Shown here: positions 9,463 through 19,549 of the stretch, piece by piece | Layout of the letters: the number at the start of each line of letters is the position of its first letter | How positions within the stretch are numbered: position 1 is the stretch's first letter | Assembly (NCBI RefSeq): GCF_008974325.1 | Contig: NZ_BKCG01000010.1 | Span: forward strand, 28,882 to 92,881 | DNA: 64,000 bases | Direction: 5' to 3' | Origin: Patiriisocius marinus | Lineage (GTDB): Bacteria > Bacteroidota > Bacteroidia > Flavobacteriales > Flavobacteriaceae | Notes under the pieces: model-generated | The model's input: only the letters and a program-made list of their open reading frames with translations | The model's database searches: none | Told to the model about the DNA's origin: nothing | Position numbers and translations under genes: made by a program

Positions 9463-9484
9463 TAAGATGCTCTAGGGCATCTTA
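9463..9484 (+). promoter_or_regulatory. Hairpin in the rpsD leader
   Basis: TAAGATGC (9463-9470) and GCATCTTA (9477-9484) are perfect 8-base inverted repeats with a 6-base loop, in the long untranslated leader of rpsD. S4 autoregulates its operon through leader RNA structure in other bacteria, so this is a candidate S4 response element; that link is inference. Confidence 0.4.
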
Positions 9485-9576
9485 AGTTGTAAATAATAAA
9501 TATCAATCTGAAGATTAACGAAACTAAAGGATTAACGTAAGACCTTAATTTAGTATCACTTCAAAAACTATTAGAA

Positions 9577-10182
9577 ATGGCAAGATATACTGGTCCAAAA
9601 ACTAAAATTGCACGTAAATTCGGTGAAGCGATTTACGGAGAAGACAAAAACTTTGAAAAAAGAAATTACCCACCAGGACAACACGGAAATAATCGTCGTC
9701 GAGGTAAAAAATCTGAATATGCTATTCAATTAGCTGAAAAGCAAAAGGCAAAATATACTTACGGTATCCTAGAGCGTCAGTTTAGAAACATGTTTAAGAA
9801 AGCAACTGCTGCACCAGGAATTACAGGTGAAGTATTGTTGCAAATTGCTGAATCACGTTTAGATAATGTTGTTTACCGTATGGGAATAGCTTCTAGTCGT
9901 CCAGCTGCAAGACAGTTAGTTTCACACCGTCACATAACTGTAAATGGAGAAAAAGTAAATATTCCTTCATACCAATTAAAGCCAGGTGATGTTATTGCTG
10001 TTAGAGAGAAGTCTAAATCTCTTGAAGCTATTAATGCATCATTAACAAATGCTAGAAACGTATTTGAATGGATTACTTGGAATTCTGAGAAAAAAGAAGG
10101 AACGTATGTTGCGATTCCTCAACTTATTCAAATTCCAGAAAACATAAACGTACAGTTTATCGTTGAATTATATTCTAAATAA
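9577..10182 (+). CDS. rpsD: 30S ribosomal protein S4 (uS4)
   Basis: 201 residues. S4 nucleates 30S assembly on the 5' domain of 16S rRNA and often represses its own operon. [17 protein letters not shown], the [20 protein letters not shown] region and an S4 RNA-binding domain with [19 protein letters not shown] (about residues 108-126) are diagnostic. Preceded by a long leader with a hairpin, followed by rpoA. Confidence 0.97.
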   Translation: MARYTGPKTKIARKFGEAIYGEDKNFEKRNYPPGQHGNNRRRGKKSEYAIQLAEKQKAKYTYGILERQFRNMFKKATAAPGITGEVLLQIAESRLDNVVYRMGIASSRPAARQLVSHRHITVNGEKVNIPSYQLKPGDVIAVREKSKSLEAINASLTNARNVFEWITWNSEKKEGTYVAIPQLIQIPENINVQFIVELYSK

Positions 10183-10201
10183 TAAAAACCCACCAGTCAC
10201 T

Positions 10202-11194
10202 ATGGCAATATTAAATTTTCAGAAGCCTGATAAGGTTATAATGATCAATTCTACAGATTTTGAAGGGAAATTCGAATTTCGTCCTTTAGAGCCTGGTTAC
10301 GGATTGACAGTAGGTAATGCCCTTAGACGTGTATTACTTTCTTCATTAGAAGGATTTGCAATTACTTCAATTCGTGTTGAAGGAGTTGATCACGAGTTTT
10401 CAACAATTGCAGGTGTGGTTGAGGATGTAACTGAAATAATCTTAAACTTAAAACAAGTTCGTTTTAAAAGACAGATTGACGAAATAGATAATGAAACTGT
10501 TACAATTTCTGTTAACGGTGGAGATCAATTAACTGCTGGAGATTTCCAAAAGTATATTTCAGGTTTTCAGGTATTAAACCCAGACTTAGTTATCTGTAAT
10601 ATGGATAACAAAGTAAATCTTAATATGGAGATCACTATCGAAAAAGGTCGTGGTTATGTTCCTGCTGAAGAGAACAAGAAAGCGAATGCTCCATTAGGTA
10701 CAATTTTTACAGATTCTATTTACACTCCAATTAAAAATGTTAAATATAGCATTGAAAATTTCCGTGTAGAACAGAAAACAGATTACGAAAAGTTAGTTTT
10801 TGAAATCCAAACAGATGGTTCAATCCATCCTAAGGATGCTTTAACTGAAGCAGCTAAAACTTTGATTCACCACTTCATGTTGTTTAGTGATGAGCGTATC
10901 ACCCTTGAGGCTGATGAAATTGCTCAAACTGAAACATATGATGAAGAATCATTACACATGCGTCAATTGCTAAAAACTCGTTTAGTTGATATGGACTTAA
11001 GTGTTCGTGCATTAAACTGTTTGAAAGCTGCAGAGGTTGATACATTAGGAGATTTAGTCTCTTATAACAAGAACGATCTAATGAAATTCAGAAATTTCGG
11101 TAAGAAATCTTTAACTGAGTTAGAAGAACTTGTAAATGTTAAAGGACTTAATTTTGGAATGGATCTTTCAAAATACAAACTAGATAAAGACTAG
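10202..11194 (+). CDS. rpoA: DNA-directed RNA polymerase subunit alpha
   Basis: 330 residues. Alpha dimerises to scaffold the polymerase and its C-terminal domain contacts DNA and activators. The N-terminal domain carries [20 protein letters not shown] (about residues 34-53); the C-terminal domain (about 250-330) carries [18 protein letters not shown] and [13 protein letters not shown]. The frame extends upstream to 10163 inside rpsD, but the ATG at 10202, which begins [12 protein letters not shown], is the family start. Confidence 0.97.
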   Translation: MAILNFQKPDKVIMINSTDFEGKFEFRPLEPGYGLTVGNALRRVLLSSLEGFAITSIRVEGVDHEFSTIAGVVEDVTEIILNLKQVRFKRQIDEIDNETVTISVNGGDQLTAGDFQKYISGFQVLNPDLVICNMDNKVNLNMEITIEKGRGYVPAEENKKANAPLGTIFTDSIYTPIKNVKYSIENFRVEQKTDYEKLVFEIQTDGSIHPKDALTEAAKTLIHHFMLFSDERITLEADEIAQTETYDEESLHMRQLLKTRLVDMDLSVRALNCLKAAEVDTLGDLVSYNKNDLMKFRNFGKKSLTELEELVNVKGLNFGMDLSKYKLDKD

Positions 11195-11269
11195 TAACAT
11201 AATTTAATAATAATCATATTTTGCTCTCCACAATGGTGGATTTGGTAGCAAGATGATAAAACAAATGTC

Positions 11270-11746
11270 ATGAGACACGGAAAAAAAGTAAATCATTTAG
11301 GGAGAAAAACAGCGCATAGAAAAGCAATGCTTGCGAATATGGCTTGTTCTTTAATTGAGCATAAAAGAATAAACACAACAGTAGCAAAAGCAAAAGCTTT
11401 AAAAGGTTTTGTTGAACCAATGATTACTAAGTCTAAAACAGATACTACACACAATCGTCGTATCGTTATGGCTCGTTTACGTCAAAAAGATGCCGTAACT
11501 GAGTTGTTTAGAGATGTAGCTGTAAAAGTTGGAGATCGTCCAGGTGGATACACTCGTATTATTAAATTAGGTAATCGTCTAGGAGATAACGCTGATATGG
11601 CGATGATCGAATTAGTTGATTACAACGAAATTTATAATGCAGGCAAAGCTAAGAAGACTAAAACTACTCGTCGTAGTCGTCGTGGTGGAGCTGCTAAGGC
11701 TTCTGCACCAGCAGTAGCAACTAAAGCAACAAAAGAAGAAGAATAA
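11270..11746 (+). CDS. rplQ: 50S ribosomal protein L17 (bL17)
   Basis: 158 residues. [20 protein letters not shown] and the [19 protein letters not shown] region identify L17, a protein near the tunnel exit. The last 40 or so residues form an Ala/Lys/Thr/Glu-rich tail beyond the E. coli length, common in this phylum. A 75-base spacer containing a short TCCAC/GTGGA hairpin (11227-11240) separates it from rpoA. It ends the ribosomal cluster at a strong terminator. Confidence 0.96.
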   Translation: MRHGKKVNHLGRKTAHRKAMLANMACSLIEHKRINTTVAKAKALKGFVEPMITKSKTDTTHNRRIVMARLRQKDAVTELFRDVAVKVGDRPGGYTRIIKLGNRLGDNADMAMIELVDYNEIYNAGKAKKTKTTRRSRRGGAAKASAPAVATKATKEEE

Positions 11747-11770
11747 ATGATTCAGCTTCAATAGATATAA

Positions 11771-11808
11771 AAAGGGATAAGCATTTAATGTTTATCCCTT
11801 TTTTTTTA
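11771..11808 (+). terminator. Intrinsic terminator after rplQ
   Basis: AAGGGATAA pairs with TTATCCCTT around an 11-base loop and runs directly into a tract of nine or more T. It closes the ribosomal cluster. Confidence 0.9.
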
Positions 11809-11898
11809 AACTTTTTTTGAAATTTATTTTTTTATCATTTATCAAATTTTGTTTAAAAGTTCTAAAAACTGAAGTATCATATAACTATCTAATTAAGT

Positions 11899-11906
11899 TA
11901 TTTTTG
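11899..11906 (+). promoter_or_regulatory. Candidate -7 box for carA-eno
   Basis: TATTTTTG fits TAnnTTTG and lies 20 bases before the carA ATG, predicting a short leader. No obvious TTG box upstream. Confidence 0.5.
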
Positions 11907-11926
11907 TAATCTAATAGTTAAGAAAG

Positions 11927-13039
11927 ATGAAATATCAAACTCGAAAGAAAGCACTTATTTTATTAGCCGATGGAACTATCTTCCATGGAAAAGCAGTAGG
12001 AGGGAAAGAAGGTACTTCGTTTGGTGAAGTATGTTTTAATACTGGTATGACTGGTTACCAAGAAATATTTACAGACCCATCATATTTTGGACAGCTAATG
12101 GTCACCACAAATGCACATATAGGAAATTACGGTATTAACAATGATGAAATAGAGTCTGATTCTATTAAAATTTCAGGTCTAATATGTAGAAATTTTAGTT
12201 ACCATTATTCAAGAGATCTAGCTGATGATTCATTAGAATCATTTATAAATAAAAATGATTTGCTTGCTATAAGTGATGTAGATACAAGAGCTCTTGTTAA
12301 TTATATTAGAGATAATGGAGCAATGAATGCTGTAATATCTACAGATGTTGACAATATAGAGGGATTAAAGAAGCAACTAGCTGATATTCCAGATATGAAT
12401 GGATTAGAATTAGCTAGTAAGGTGTCTACTAAAGAGCCATATTTCTTTGGTGATGAAAATGCATCTTATAAAATTTCAGCATTAGATATAGGGATTAAAA
12501 AAAACATATTACGCAATCTAGCAGAAAGAGATTGTTATATAAAGGTGTTCCCTTTTGATGCTCCTTTTGCAGATCTAAAATCATTTAATCCAGACGGGTA
12601 CTTTTTGTCTAATGGGCCAGGTGATCCTGAACCATTGACTGAAGCTATTGAAACAACAAAAGAAATTTTGAAAACAAGTTCGCCTTTGTTTGGTATCTGT
12701 TTAGGTCATCAAGTATTAGCATTAGCAAATGGAATTTCTACTTATAAAATGCATCACGGACATAGAGGTATTAATCATCCAGTTATGAATTTACTTACGG
12801 GTAAAGGTGAAATTACATCTCAAAATCATGGATTTGCAATTAATAGAGAAGAAGCTGAGGCTCATGAAAATGTTGAAATAACACATGTTCATCTTAATGA
12901 CCACACAGCTGCAGGAATTAGGCTTAAAGATAAGCCAGTTTTTTCTGTACAGTACCACCCAGAGGCTAGCCCTGGTCCACACGATGCAAGCTATTTATTT
13001 GATCAGTTTGTAGAAAATGTAAAAAAAGCTAAAAAATAA
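11927..13039 (+). CDS. carA: Carbamoyl-phosphate synthase small subunit (glutamine amidotransferase)
   Basis: 370 residues. CarA hydrolyses glutamine and channels ammonia to CarB to make carbamoyl phosphate for arginine and pyrimidine synthesis. The N-terminal CPSase small-subunit domain includes CFNTGMTGYQEIFTDPSY; the C-terminal class I glutamine amidotransferase domain has the nucleophile elbow GICLGHQVLAL and the YHPEASPGPHD His/Glu pair. carB is not in the window. It is followed 27 bases later by eno, probably in one operon. Confidence 0.96.
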   Translation: MKYQTRKKALILLADGTIFHGKAVGGKEGTSFGEVCFNTGMTGYQEIFTDPSYFGQLMVTTNAHIGNYGINNDEIESDSIKISGLICRNFSYHYSRDLADDSLESFINKNDLLAISDVDTRALVNYIRDNGAMNAVISTDVDNIEGLKKQLADIPDMNGLELASKVSTKEPYFFGDENASYKISALDIGIKKNILRNLAERDCYIKVFPFDAPFADLKSFNPDGYFLSNGPGDPEPLTEAIETTKEILKTSSPLFGICLGHQVLALANGISTYKMHHGHRGINHPVMNLLTGKGEITSQNHGFAINREEAEAHENVEITHVHLNDHTAAGIRLKDKPVFSVQYHPEASPGPHDASYLFDQFVENVKKAKK

Positions 13040-13063
13040 ATTATTCAATAAACTCAAAACTAA

Positions 13064-14353
<1,290 letters not shown>

Positions 14354-14375
14354 TATAAAAAATACTATAGTTTTA

Positions 14376-14407
14376 AAAAGCAACCACTCAGTGGTTGCTT
14401 TTTTTAT
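14376..14407 (+). terminator. Intrinsic terminator after eno
   Basis: AAAAAGCAACCACT and AGTGGTTGCTTTTT-type arms meet with almost no loop (ACTCAGT centre), followed by a T-run. Clear Rho-independent terminator. Confidence 0.9.
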
Positions 14408-14576
14408 TACTGATAAGATTGAATTATTACTTCTTTATTGAAATCCCTACTTAATCTAAATTTAAGGATTATTTAACCTAAGCTAATTGCATATTTCTAT
14501 GCATATTATGGTGAGATTTTGTAATTTAGCAATTCGGTTCCGACTGAACTTCAAATATAAAATACAATAGATAAAT

Positions 14577-15863
14577 ATGTCAAAAACTGCTACACTAGAA
14601 ATTGATGGGAAAAAATATGAATTCCCTTTAATTACCGGTACTGAAAATGAAACTGCAATAGATATTAAAACTCTTCGTGGTGTTACGGGAGGAATAACTA
14701 CAATCGATCCAGGTTATAAAAATACGGGGTCTTGTGAAAGTGCCATCACCTTTTTGAATGGTGAGGAAGGTATCTTGCGTTATAGAGGATATTCAATTGA
14801 AGAACTTGCTGAAAAAGCAGATTTTTTAGAAGTAGCCTATTTGTTGATTTTTGGAGAACTTCCAACACAGGATCAATTAAATAAATTTCACTCAGATATT
14901 AAAGAAGAAAGCGTTGTTGATGATGACGTTAAAAAAATATTAGATGCATTTCCTAAGTCGGCTCACCCAATGGGAGTATTGTCTTCTCTTACAAGTGCGT
15001 TAACGGCATTTAATCCAACAACTGTTAATGTAAACAGTGAGGAAGATATGTACAATGCTATTGTTAAAATATTGGGTAAGTTTCCAGTATTAGTAGCTTG
15101 GACAATGCGTAAGCAAAAAGGATTACCATTAAACTATGGCGATAATAGCTTAGGGTATGTTGAAAACATCTTAAAAATGATGTTTGAAAAACCAAATGAA
15201 GAATACAAGCAGAATGATATTTTACTAAATGCTTTAGATAAGCTATTAATTCTTCATGCAGATCACGAACAAAATTGTTCAACATCTACTGTACGTATTG
15301 TTGGTTCATCTCACGCAGGATTATATTCTTCATTGGCAGCTGGTATATCTGCACTTTGGGGGCCATTACACGGTGGTGCTAATCAAGCAGTTTTAGAAAT
15401 GCTTGAAGCAATTAAAGAAGATGGTGGAGATACGCACAAGTTTATGAATAAAGCAAAAGATAAGTCTGATCCTTTCAGATTAATGGGCTTTGGACATAGA
15501 GTTTATAAAAATTTCGATCCACGTGCTAAAATTATTAAAGTTGCAGCTGATGATGTTCTAGCAGATTTAGGTATAGAAGATCCTGTTTTAGATATAGCTA
15601 AAGGTCTTGCAGCTGAAGCTTTAAGCGATGAATATTTTGTAGATAGAAAATTATATCCAAATGTAGATTTTTACTCAGGTATCATTTACAGAGCTATGGG
15701 AATTCCTGTAGAAATGTTTACTGTTATGTTTGCTTTGGGTAGACTTCCAGGTTGGATTTCTCAATGGAAAGAAATGCGTGCTAGAAAAGAGCCAATTGGT
15801 CGTCCAAGACAAATTTATATTGGAGAAACTCTTAGACCATTCAAAGAGATTTCTGAAAGATAA
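14577..15863 (+). CDS. gltA: Citrate synthase (type II)
   Basis: 428 residues, the usual size of hexameric type II citrate synthases. It condenses acetyl-CoA and oxaloacetate at the entry of the TCA cycle. Catalytic regions are visible: LHADHEQNCSTSTVR with the active-site His, SALWGPLHGGANQAVLEML, the MGFGHRVYKNFDPRAK signature, and the C-terminal GRPRQIYIG arginine region. Single-gene unit with its own terminator; mdh, another TCA enzyme, is elsewhere in the window. Confidence 0.97.
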   Translation: MSKTATLEIDGKKYEFPLITGTENETAIDIKTLRGVTGGITTIDPGYKNTGSCESAITFLNGEEGILRYRGYSIEELAEKADFLEVAYLLIFGELPTQDQLNKFHSDIKEESVVDDDVKKILDAFPKSAHPMGVLSSLTSALTAFNPTTVNVNSEEDMYNAIVKILGKFPVLVAWTMRKQKGLPLNYGDNSLGYVENILKMMFEKPNEEYKQNDILLNALDKLLILHADHEQNCSTSTVRIVGSSHAGLYSSLAAGISALWGPLHGGANQAVLEMLEAIKEDGGDTHKFMNKAKDKSDPFRLMGFGHRVYKNFDPRAKIIKVAADDVLADLGIEDPVLDIAKGLAAEALSDEYFVDRKLYPNVDFYSGIIYRAMGIPVEMFTVMFALGRLPGWISQWKEMRARKEPIGRPRQIYIGETLRPFKEISER

Positions 15864-15890
15864 GCCATAAGGCATATTTAGAATTATATA

Positions 15891-15922
15891 AAAAAAGCAT
15901 CTCAAATAGAGGTGCTTTTTTT
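15891..15922 (+). terminator. Intrinsic terminator after gltA
   Basis: AGCATCTC pairs with GAGGTGCT (one G-U pair) around AAATA, flanked by A-run and T-run. Located 28 bases after the gltA stop. Confidence 0.88.
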
Positions 15923-16025
15923 GTATGCTTATTTTAAATTTGTTTTTTTTGCGAATATGATTATTTCTAGGGGTATAAATTTAAATTTTTAATGATGCTC
16001 ATTTAGTTCAATGAGGCATATTAGC

Positions 16026-16033
16026 TATATTTG
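16026..16033 (+). promoter_or_regulatory. -7 box almost touching the start of the deiminase gene
   Basis: TATATTTG matches TAnnTTTG and ends 4 bases before the ATG at 16038. Transcription would then begin at or next to the start codon, giving a leaderless mRNA. This also argues against the upstream in-frame start at 16011, which lies before the box. Confidence 0.5.
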
Positions 16034-16037
16034 TTTT

Positions 16038-16952
16038 ATGATAAAATTGAACGTCACTAACGAGTTTTCAAGACTTAGGGAAGTTGTATTAGGTACTGCA
16101 AAAAGTAATGGGCCAACACCATTATTAGAAGATGCATATGATCCTAAAAGTGCAGAATTTATAAAAGCAGGTACATATCCACTAGAAAAAGATATGATTG
16201 TAGAAATGGAAGCAGTTGCTGCTGTTTTTGAAAAGTATGACGTTAAAGTCTATCGTCCTACCATCATTGAGGATTACAATCAAATTTTCTCAAGAGATAT
16301 TGCTTTCGTGATTGAGGATAAATTTATTAAAGCTAATATTTTAGAGGATAGATCTAGAGAAATCGATGCATTAGATGCAGTGATGATACATATAGATCCA
16401 GCTAAAATTATTGAATTTCCTGAAGCTGCACATATAGAAGGTGGAGATGTAATGCCTTATGGTGATTACATATTTGTAGGTACATATTATGGCGAAGACT
16501 ATTCCTCATTTATTACAGCACGCACAAATATGAAAGCTGTAAAATACCTACAGTCTTTGTTCCCAAATAAGAAAGTGAAGTCTTTCAATTTACGTAAATC
16601 TAATACAATTGCAGAGGATAACGCATTACATTTAGATTGCTGTTTTCAGCCTATTGGTCACGGTCGTTGTATTATACATCGTGAAGGATTTTTGATAGAA
16701 GAAGAATATCAATGGTTAGTGGATTTCTTCGGACATGAGAATTGTTTTCATATAACTAAAAAAGAAATGTATAATATGAATAGTAATATCTTTAGTATTT
16801 CCGAAGATGTTATAATTTCAGAAAAGAATTTTAAACGTTTAAATACTTGGCTTCGAGAAAATGGATATGTAGTTGAAGAAGTACCTTATGCCGAAATATC
16901 AAAACAAGAAGGACTGTTACGTTGCACAACAATGCCGCTAGTGCGTGATTAA
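16038..16952 (+). CDS. Arginine deiminase / amidinotransferase-fold hydrolase
   Basis: 304 residues of the pentein (amidinotransferase) superfamily, whose members hydrolyse or transfer guanidine groups of arginine derivatives. The catalytic triad region is present: HIEGGD (residues 132-137), His198 in ALHLDC, and Cys296 in LLRCTTMP close to the C-terminus. The exact substrate (arginine, dimethylarginine or another guanidine) cannot be told from sequence. The ATG at 16038 is preferred over one at 16011 because it begins the conserved domain and follows a -7 box. A second pentein gene, ctlX, lies 3 kb downstream. Confidence 0.85.
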   Translation: MIKLNVTNEFSRLREVVLGTAKSNGPTPLLEDAYDPKSAEFIKAGTYPLEKDMIVEMEAVAAVFEKYDVKVYRPTIIEDYNQIFSRDIAFVIEDKFIKANILEDRSREIDALDAVMIHIDPAKIIEFPEAAHIEGGDVMPYGDYIFVGTYYGEDYSSFITARTNMKAVKYLQSLFPNKKVKSFNLRKSNTIAEDNALHLDCCFQPIGHGRCIIHREGFLIEEEYQWLVDFFGHENCFHITKKEMYNMNSNIFSISEDVIISEKNFKRLNTWLRENGYVVEEVPYAEISKQEGLLRCTTMPLVRD

Positions 16953-16969
16953 ATTTTAGTAAAACCGCT

Positions 16970-17010
16970 AACAAAACAGCCGAATACACATTGTATTCGG
17001 CTGTTTTGTT
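16970..17010. terminator. Strong bidirectional terminator
   Basis: A perfect stem of about 18 base pairs, ACAAAACAGCCGAATAC with GTATTCGGCTGTTTTGT, around a 5-base spacer. A/T flanks on both sides let it end both the + strand deiminase gene and the - strand DUF3570 gene. Confidence 0.9.
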
Positions 17011-17028
17011 TTGTGAAATTTGGGTATG

Positions 17029-18282
17029 TTAATCGTGAACGAACTTTAATCCCGTAGAGATCAAGAAAAAATTGAGTCCGCTATCACGACTATATTGATC
17101 AAATTTTAAGTCGATACTCTTTAAACCCCATTTCGATATTTTGAAGTTTGTAAATATATCAGTGTAAGTTACACCTAAGCCATACTGGTGTGCGGTAAAT
17201 TTTGATAAATCATAATCACTTGTGTAAAAATCATCAGTAGACAATGCGGTATTGTATTCGTAAAAGTAATCACTTGCTGTTTGGTTATAGAAGCGATATG
17301 ATGGGTATAACGTGAATTTGCTACTCAGTTTAATTGGCACCTCTATACTTGCTGTGTGCGAGTCAATTCCCCAATCATCTGTGTAATATCGATAGTATGT
17401 TCTTAGTACAAAAGTCTCGTTAATATAATAGTTAAGTCGGCCTCCTATCGCAATTTTAAAGCGTGTGTCTGGAAGGCGTTCAATGTCATCACCAAGCTGA
17501 AAATTCTCAACGAATATATCAGGCTTATCACTAAAATATACACGATGGAATGGCGTAGATAAAAGCCCCTCTTGTTGAACCAAATCTAAGGAAAGTGAGG
17601 CTTGAGAGTTTTTAGATAATATCTGAGAAAAACCTAGACCTAAGGAGTACGAGTTTCTGTTTGTGTTTGGAAGCGGATTTAAATCTTCAAAATCTGTTTC
17701 ATTTTCAATGTCGAAGCGAAGTTCTTCAGGATAGATACGTGTCCATTGATCTAAGTACACATTTGCATTAGCGCTTATTTCGGTATTTTTTTCATTAAAT
17801 AAGTACGTGTAATTAGCGCCAAAACCTAAAGAAAAGTAATCATACTCAGATGAAACCGAAACCTTAGCTCCCCAGACTTTATTACGGTCATCACTGCTAT
17901 GGCTGTAACTAAATACACCATTTGCCCAAAGATCACTTCCGGAAGCTCCAGATGACGCTACAAATGGATCTGCTGTGTCACCATCAAATGCATCTACATT
18001 ACTAGATGAAGCAGATGTATAAGCTGAAACTCCTGCATCAATAGTAAATACATCGTCTGCATTTAATGGTATTGCGATAGTAATACTTGGTGCAAAATCT
18101 GTTAACTCTTCAGTTCCTCGACCACCTGTAACTGCTGCGTTATCTCCATCTTGAGAGTAGTAACTTGCTACAATATCTACTTCAGTAGTTTCTAGCACAC
18201 GTTTTTTATAGGTAGGAATTGTGTCTTGTGCATAAATCGCAAAAGAGAAAAAAATAAAACTAATTAAAAAGGTTGATTTCAT
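17029..18282 (-). CDS. DUF3570 domain protein, predicted outer-membrane beta-barrel
   Basis: 417 residues. A signal peptide (about residues 1-19, ending YAQ) is followed by alternating hydrophobic/polar strands rich in Tyr, Phe, Ser and Asp, ending in the aromatic-rich LISTGLKFVHD, as expected for an outer-membrane beta-barrel. I assign DUF3570 from this pattern and from the gene neighbourhood (DUF4266, ApbE, thioredoxin). An SGAS tetrapeptide (residues 111-114) in a Ser/Ala/Gly-rich stretch resembles the [ST]GA[ST] core that ApbE enzymes modify with FMN. Last gene of the minus-strand operon, 48 bases after the DUF4266 gene. No enzymatic role is known to me. Confidence 0.75.
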   Translation of the reverse strand: MKSTFLISFIFFSFAIYAQDTIPTYKKRVLETTEVDIVASYYSQDGDNAAVTGGRGTEELTDFAPSITIAIPLNADDVFTIDAGVSAYTSASSSNVDAFDGDTADPFVASSGASGSDLWANGVFSYSHSSDDRNKVWGAKVSVSSEYDYFSLGFGANYTYLFNEKNTEISANANVYLDQWTRIYPEELRFDIENETDFEDLNPLPNTNRNSYSLGLGFSQILSKNSQASLSLDLVQQEGLLSTPFHRVYFSDKPDIFVENFQLGDDIERLPDTRFKIAIGGRLNYYINETFVLRTYYRYYTDDWGIDSHTASIEVPIKLSSKFTLYPSYRFYNQTASDYFYEYNTALSTDDFYTSDYDLSKFTAHQYGLGVTYTDIFTNFKISKWGLKSIDLKFDQYSRDSGLNFFLISTGLKFVHD

Positions 18283-18330
18283 ATAAATAATAATAAAATG
18301 AAAGTATAAGGTTAGTCGCTAATTAACTGA

Positions 18331-18549
18331 TTAATTGCATCCGCAACCTCCACCAGTTTTACCGCCATTAGCTCCAGATGCTGCTTCTCTATATGCAAGA
18401 GCATTGCTTTCGCCCTTTTTTACAGCCTTGTCACTTAAAGCCATATCTGGATCGTTAATGTTTACTTTTTCATATTCTTTTACCACTATGCAAGATGTAA
18501 GTTGTGTAATGACACAGAAGGCACAGAATATTTTTATAGCTGTTTTCAT
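18331..18549 (-). CDS. DUF4266 small lipoprotein with GGGCGCN tail
   Basis: 72 residues. The N-terminus is a lipoprotein signal with lipobox LTSC (Cys20). The mature part of about 52 residues has the NDPDMALSDKAV motif, EAASGANGG and ends in GGGCGCN with two cysteines next to the C-terminus; this layout is the hallmark of DUF4266. The exposed Cys-x-Cys end suggests metal binding, disulphide exchange with the neighbouring thioredoxin, or cofactor attachment; which one is unknown. It lies 16 bases after apbE and 48 before the DUF3570 gene. Confidence 0.8.
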   Translation of the reverse strand: MKTAIKIFCAFCVITQLTSCIVVKEYEKVNINDPDMALSDKAVKKGESNALAYREAASGANGGKTGGGCGCN

Positions 18550-18565
18550 AGTAACAAGGTACGTT

Positions 18566-19546
18566 TTAGTTTTTAATTTCTAGTGTAATATTTTTTGATG
18601 TTCTAACACTGCCATCCTCTTCAATTAATACGCATTCAATACCAGGAATTTGATTTATTCTATCCATCCCAGTTTTAACACCCATTACAAATACTGATGT
18701 AGCTAATGCATCTGCAAGTTCTGCACTTGGTGCGAAAATTGTTGTGCTTAATATTCCAGTTGCAGGATATCCAGTTCTTGGATCTATTATATGTGTGTAT
18801 CTAATGCCATTGAATTTAACAAACTTCTCATAGTTTCCAGAGGTAACAACAGCACCTTTAATTGGTAAAAGTGCGTATGCTTTATCTTTGTCAAGAGGGT
18901 TTGTAATAGCAACTTTCCAAGGCAAACCATTAGGTTGTGTTCCCCAAGTATTCATATCGCCACTGGCATTAATTATTCCTGAAACAACACCTTTTTTCTG
19001 AAGTAATCTTTTAGCCATATCTGCAGCGTAGCCTTTGCCTATTGCTCCAAAACCAATTTTCATTCCCTTATTTTTAAGAAATACGGTTCCTCTGTTTTTG
19101 TCGAGAAGGATGTTTTTATATCCAACTTTGCTTACTGAGTTTTCAATATCAGTTGTAGATGGCATCTCAGTCATTGAGCCGTCAAATTTCCAAATTCGAT
19201 CCATAGATGCATAACTTATATCAAAAGCACCATCAGTTAGTTCTGATATTTTTATAGAGCGTTCAATAAGTTGGTATAGTTCTTCGGAAACTTTAACTGG
19301 GGCAATTCCGGCATTTTTATTAATAGCAGAAGTCTCTGAGTTAAGGTCCCAACTCGAGATTAATTTTTCAATTCTTGAAATTTCGGCTACTGCCAAATCA
19401 ATTGCTTCGTTTGCCGAAACATTATTTTCAGAAACCACAGTAATGTCAAATGCACTACCCATTAAAATTAGTGCGCGTTTATGAGTCTCTTGCGCTTTAA
19501 GTACAAAAGTGCTAAAAAACAGTAGTATTAAAAGGAGTTTTTTCAA
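18566..19546 (-). CDS. apbE: FAD:protein FMN transferase (ApbE family)
   Basis: 326 residues with an N-terminal signal peptide (about 1-18, ending LKA). ApbE attaches FMN covalently to Ser/Thr of periplasmic target proteins using FAD and magnesium. Family motifs are intact: MGSAFDITV, DGAFDISYASMDRIW, GFGAIGKGYAADMAKRLL, NASGDMNTWG, the IDPRTGYPATG loop, and the C-terminal AELADALATSVFVMG with the metal-binding Asp. It lies 3 bases after the thioredoxin gene and 16 bases before the DUF4266 gene. No classical NqrC/RnfG substrate is adjacent, so the target is probably in this operon or encoded elsewhere. Confidence 0.92.
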   Translation of the reverse strand: MKKLLLILLFFSTFVLKAQETHKRALILMGSAFDITVVSENNVSANEAIDLAVAEISRIEKLISSWDLNSETSAINKNAGIAPVKVSEELYQLIERSIKISELTDGAFDISYASMDRIWKFDGSMTEMPSTTDIENSVSKVGYKNILLDKNRGTVFLKNKGMKIGFGAIGKGYAADMAKRLLQKKGVVSGIINASGDMNTWGTQPNGLPWKVAITNPLDKDKAYALLPIKGAVVTSGNYEKFVKFNGIRYTHIIDPRTGYPATGILSTTIFAPSAELADALATSVFVMGVKTGMDRINQIPGIECVLIEEDGSVRTSKNITLEIKN

Positions 19547-19549
19547 AGG

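Noticed and set aside
10163..10201. Upstream start for rpoA inside rpsD
   Set aside because: The added residues do not look like alpha subunit, and the ATG at 10202 begins the conserved N-terminus.
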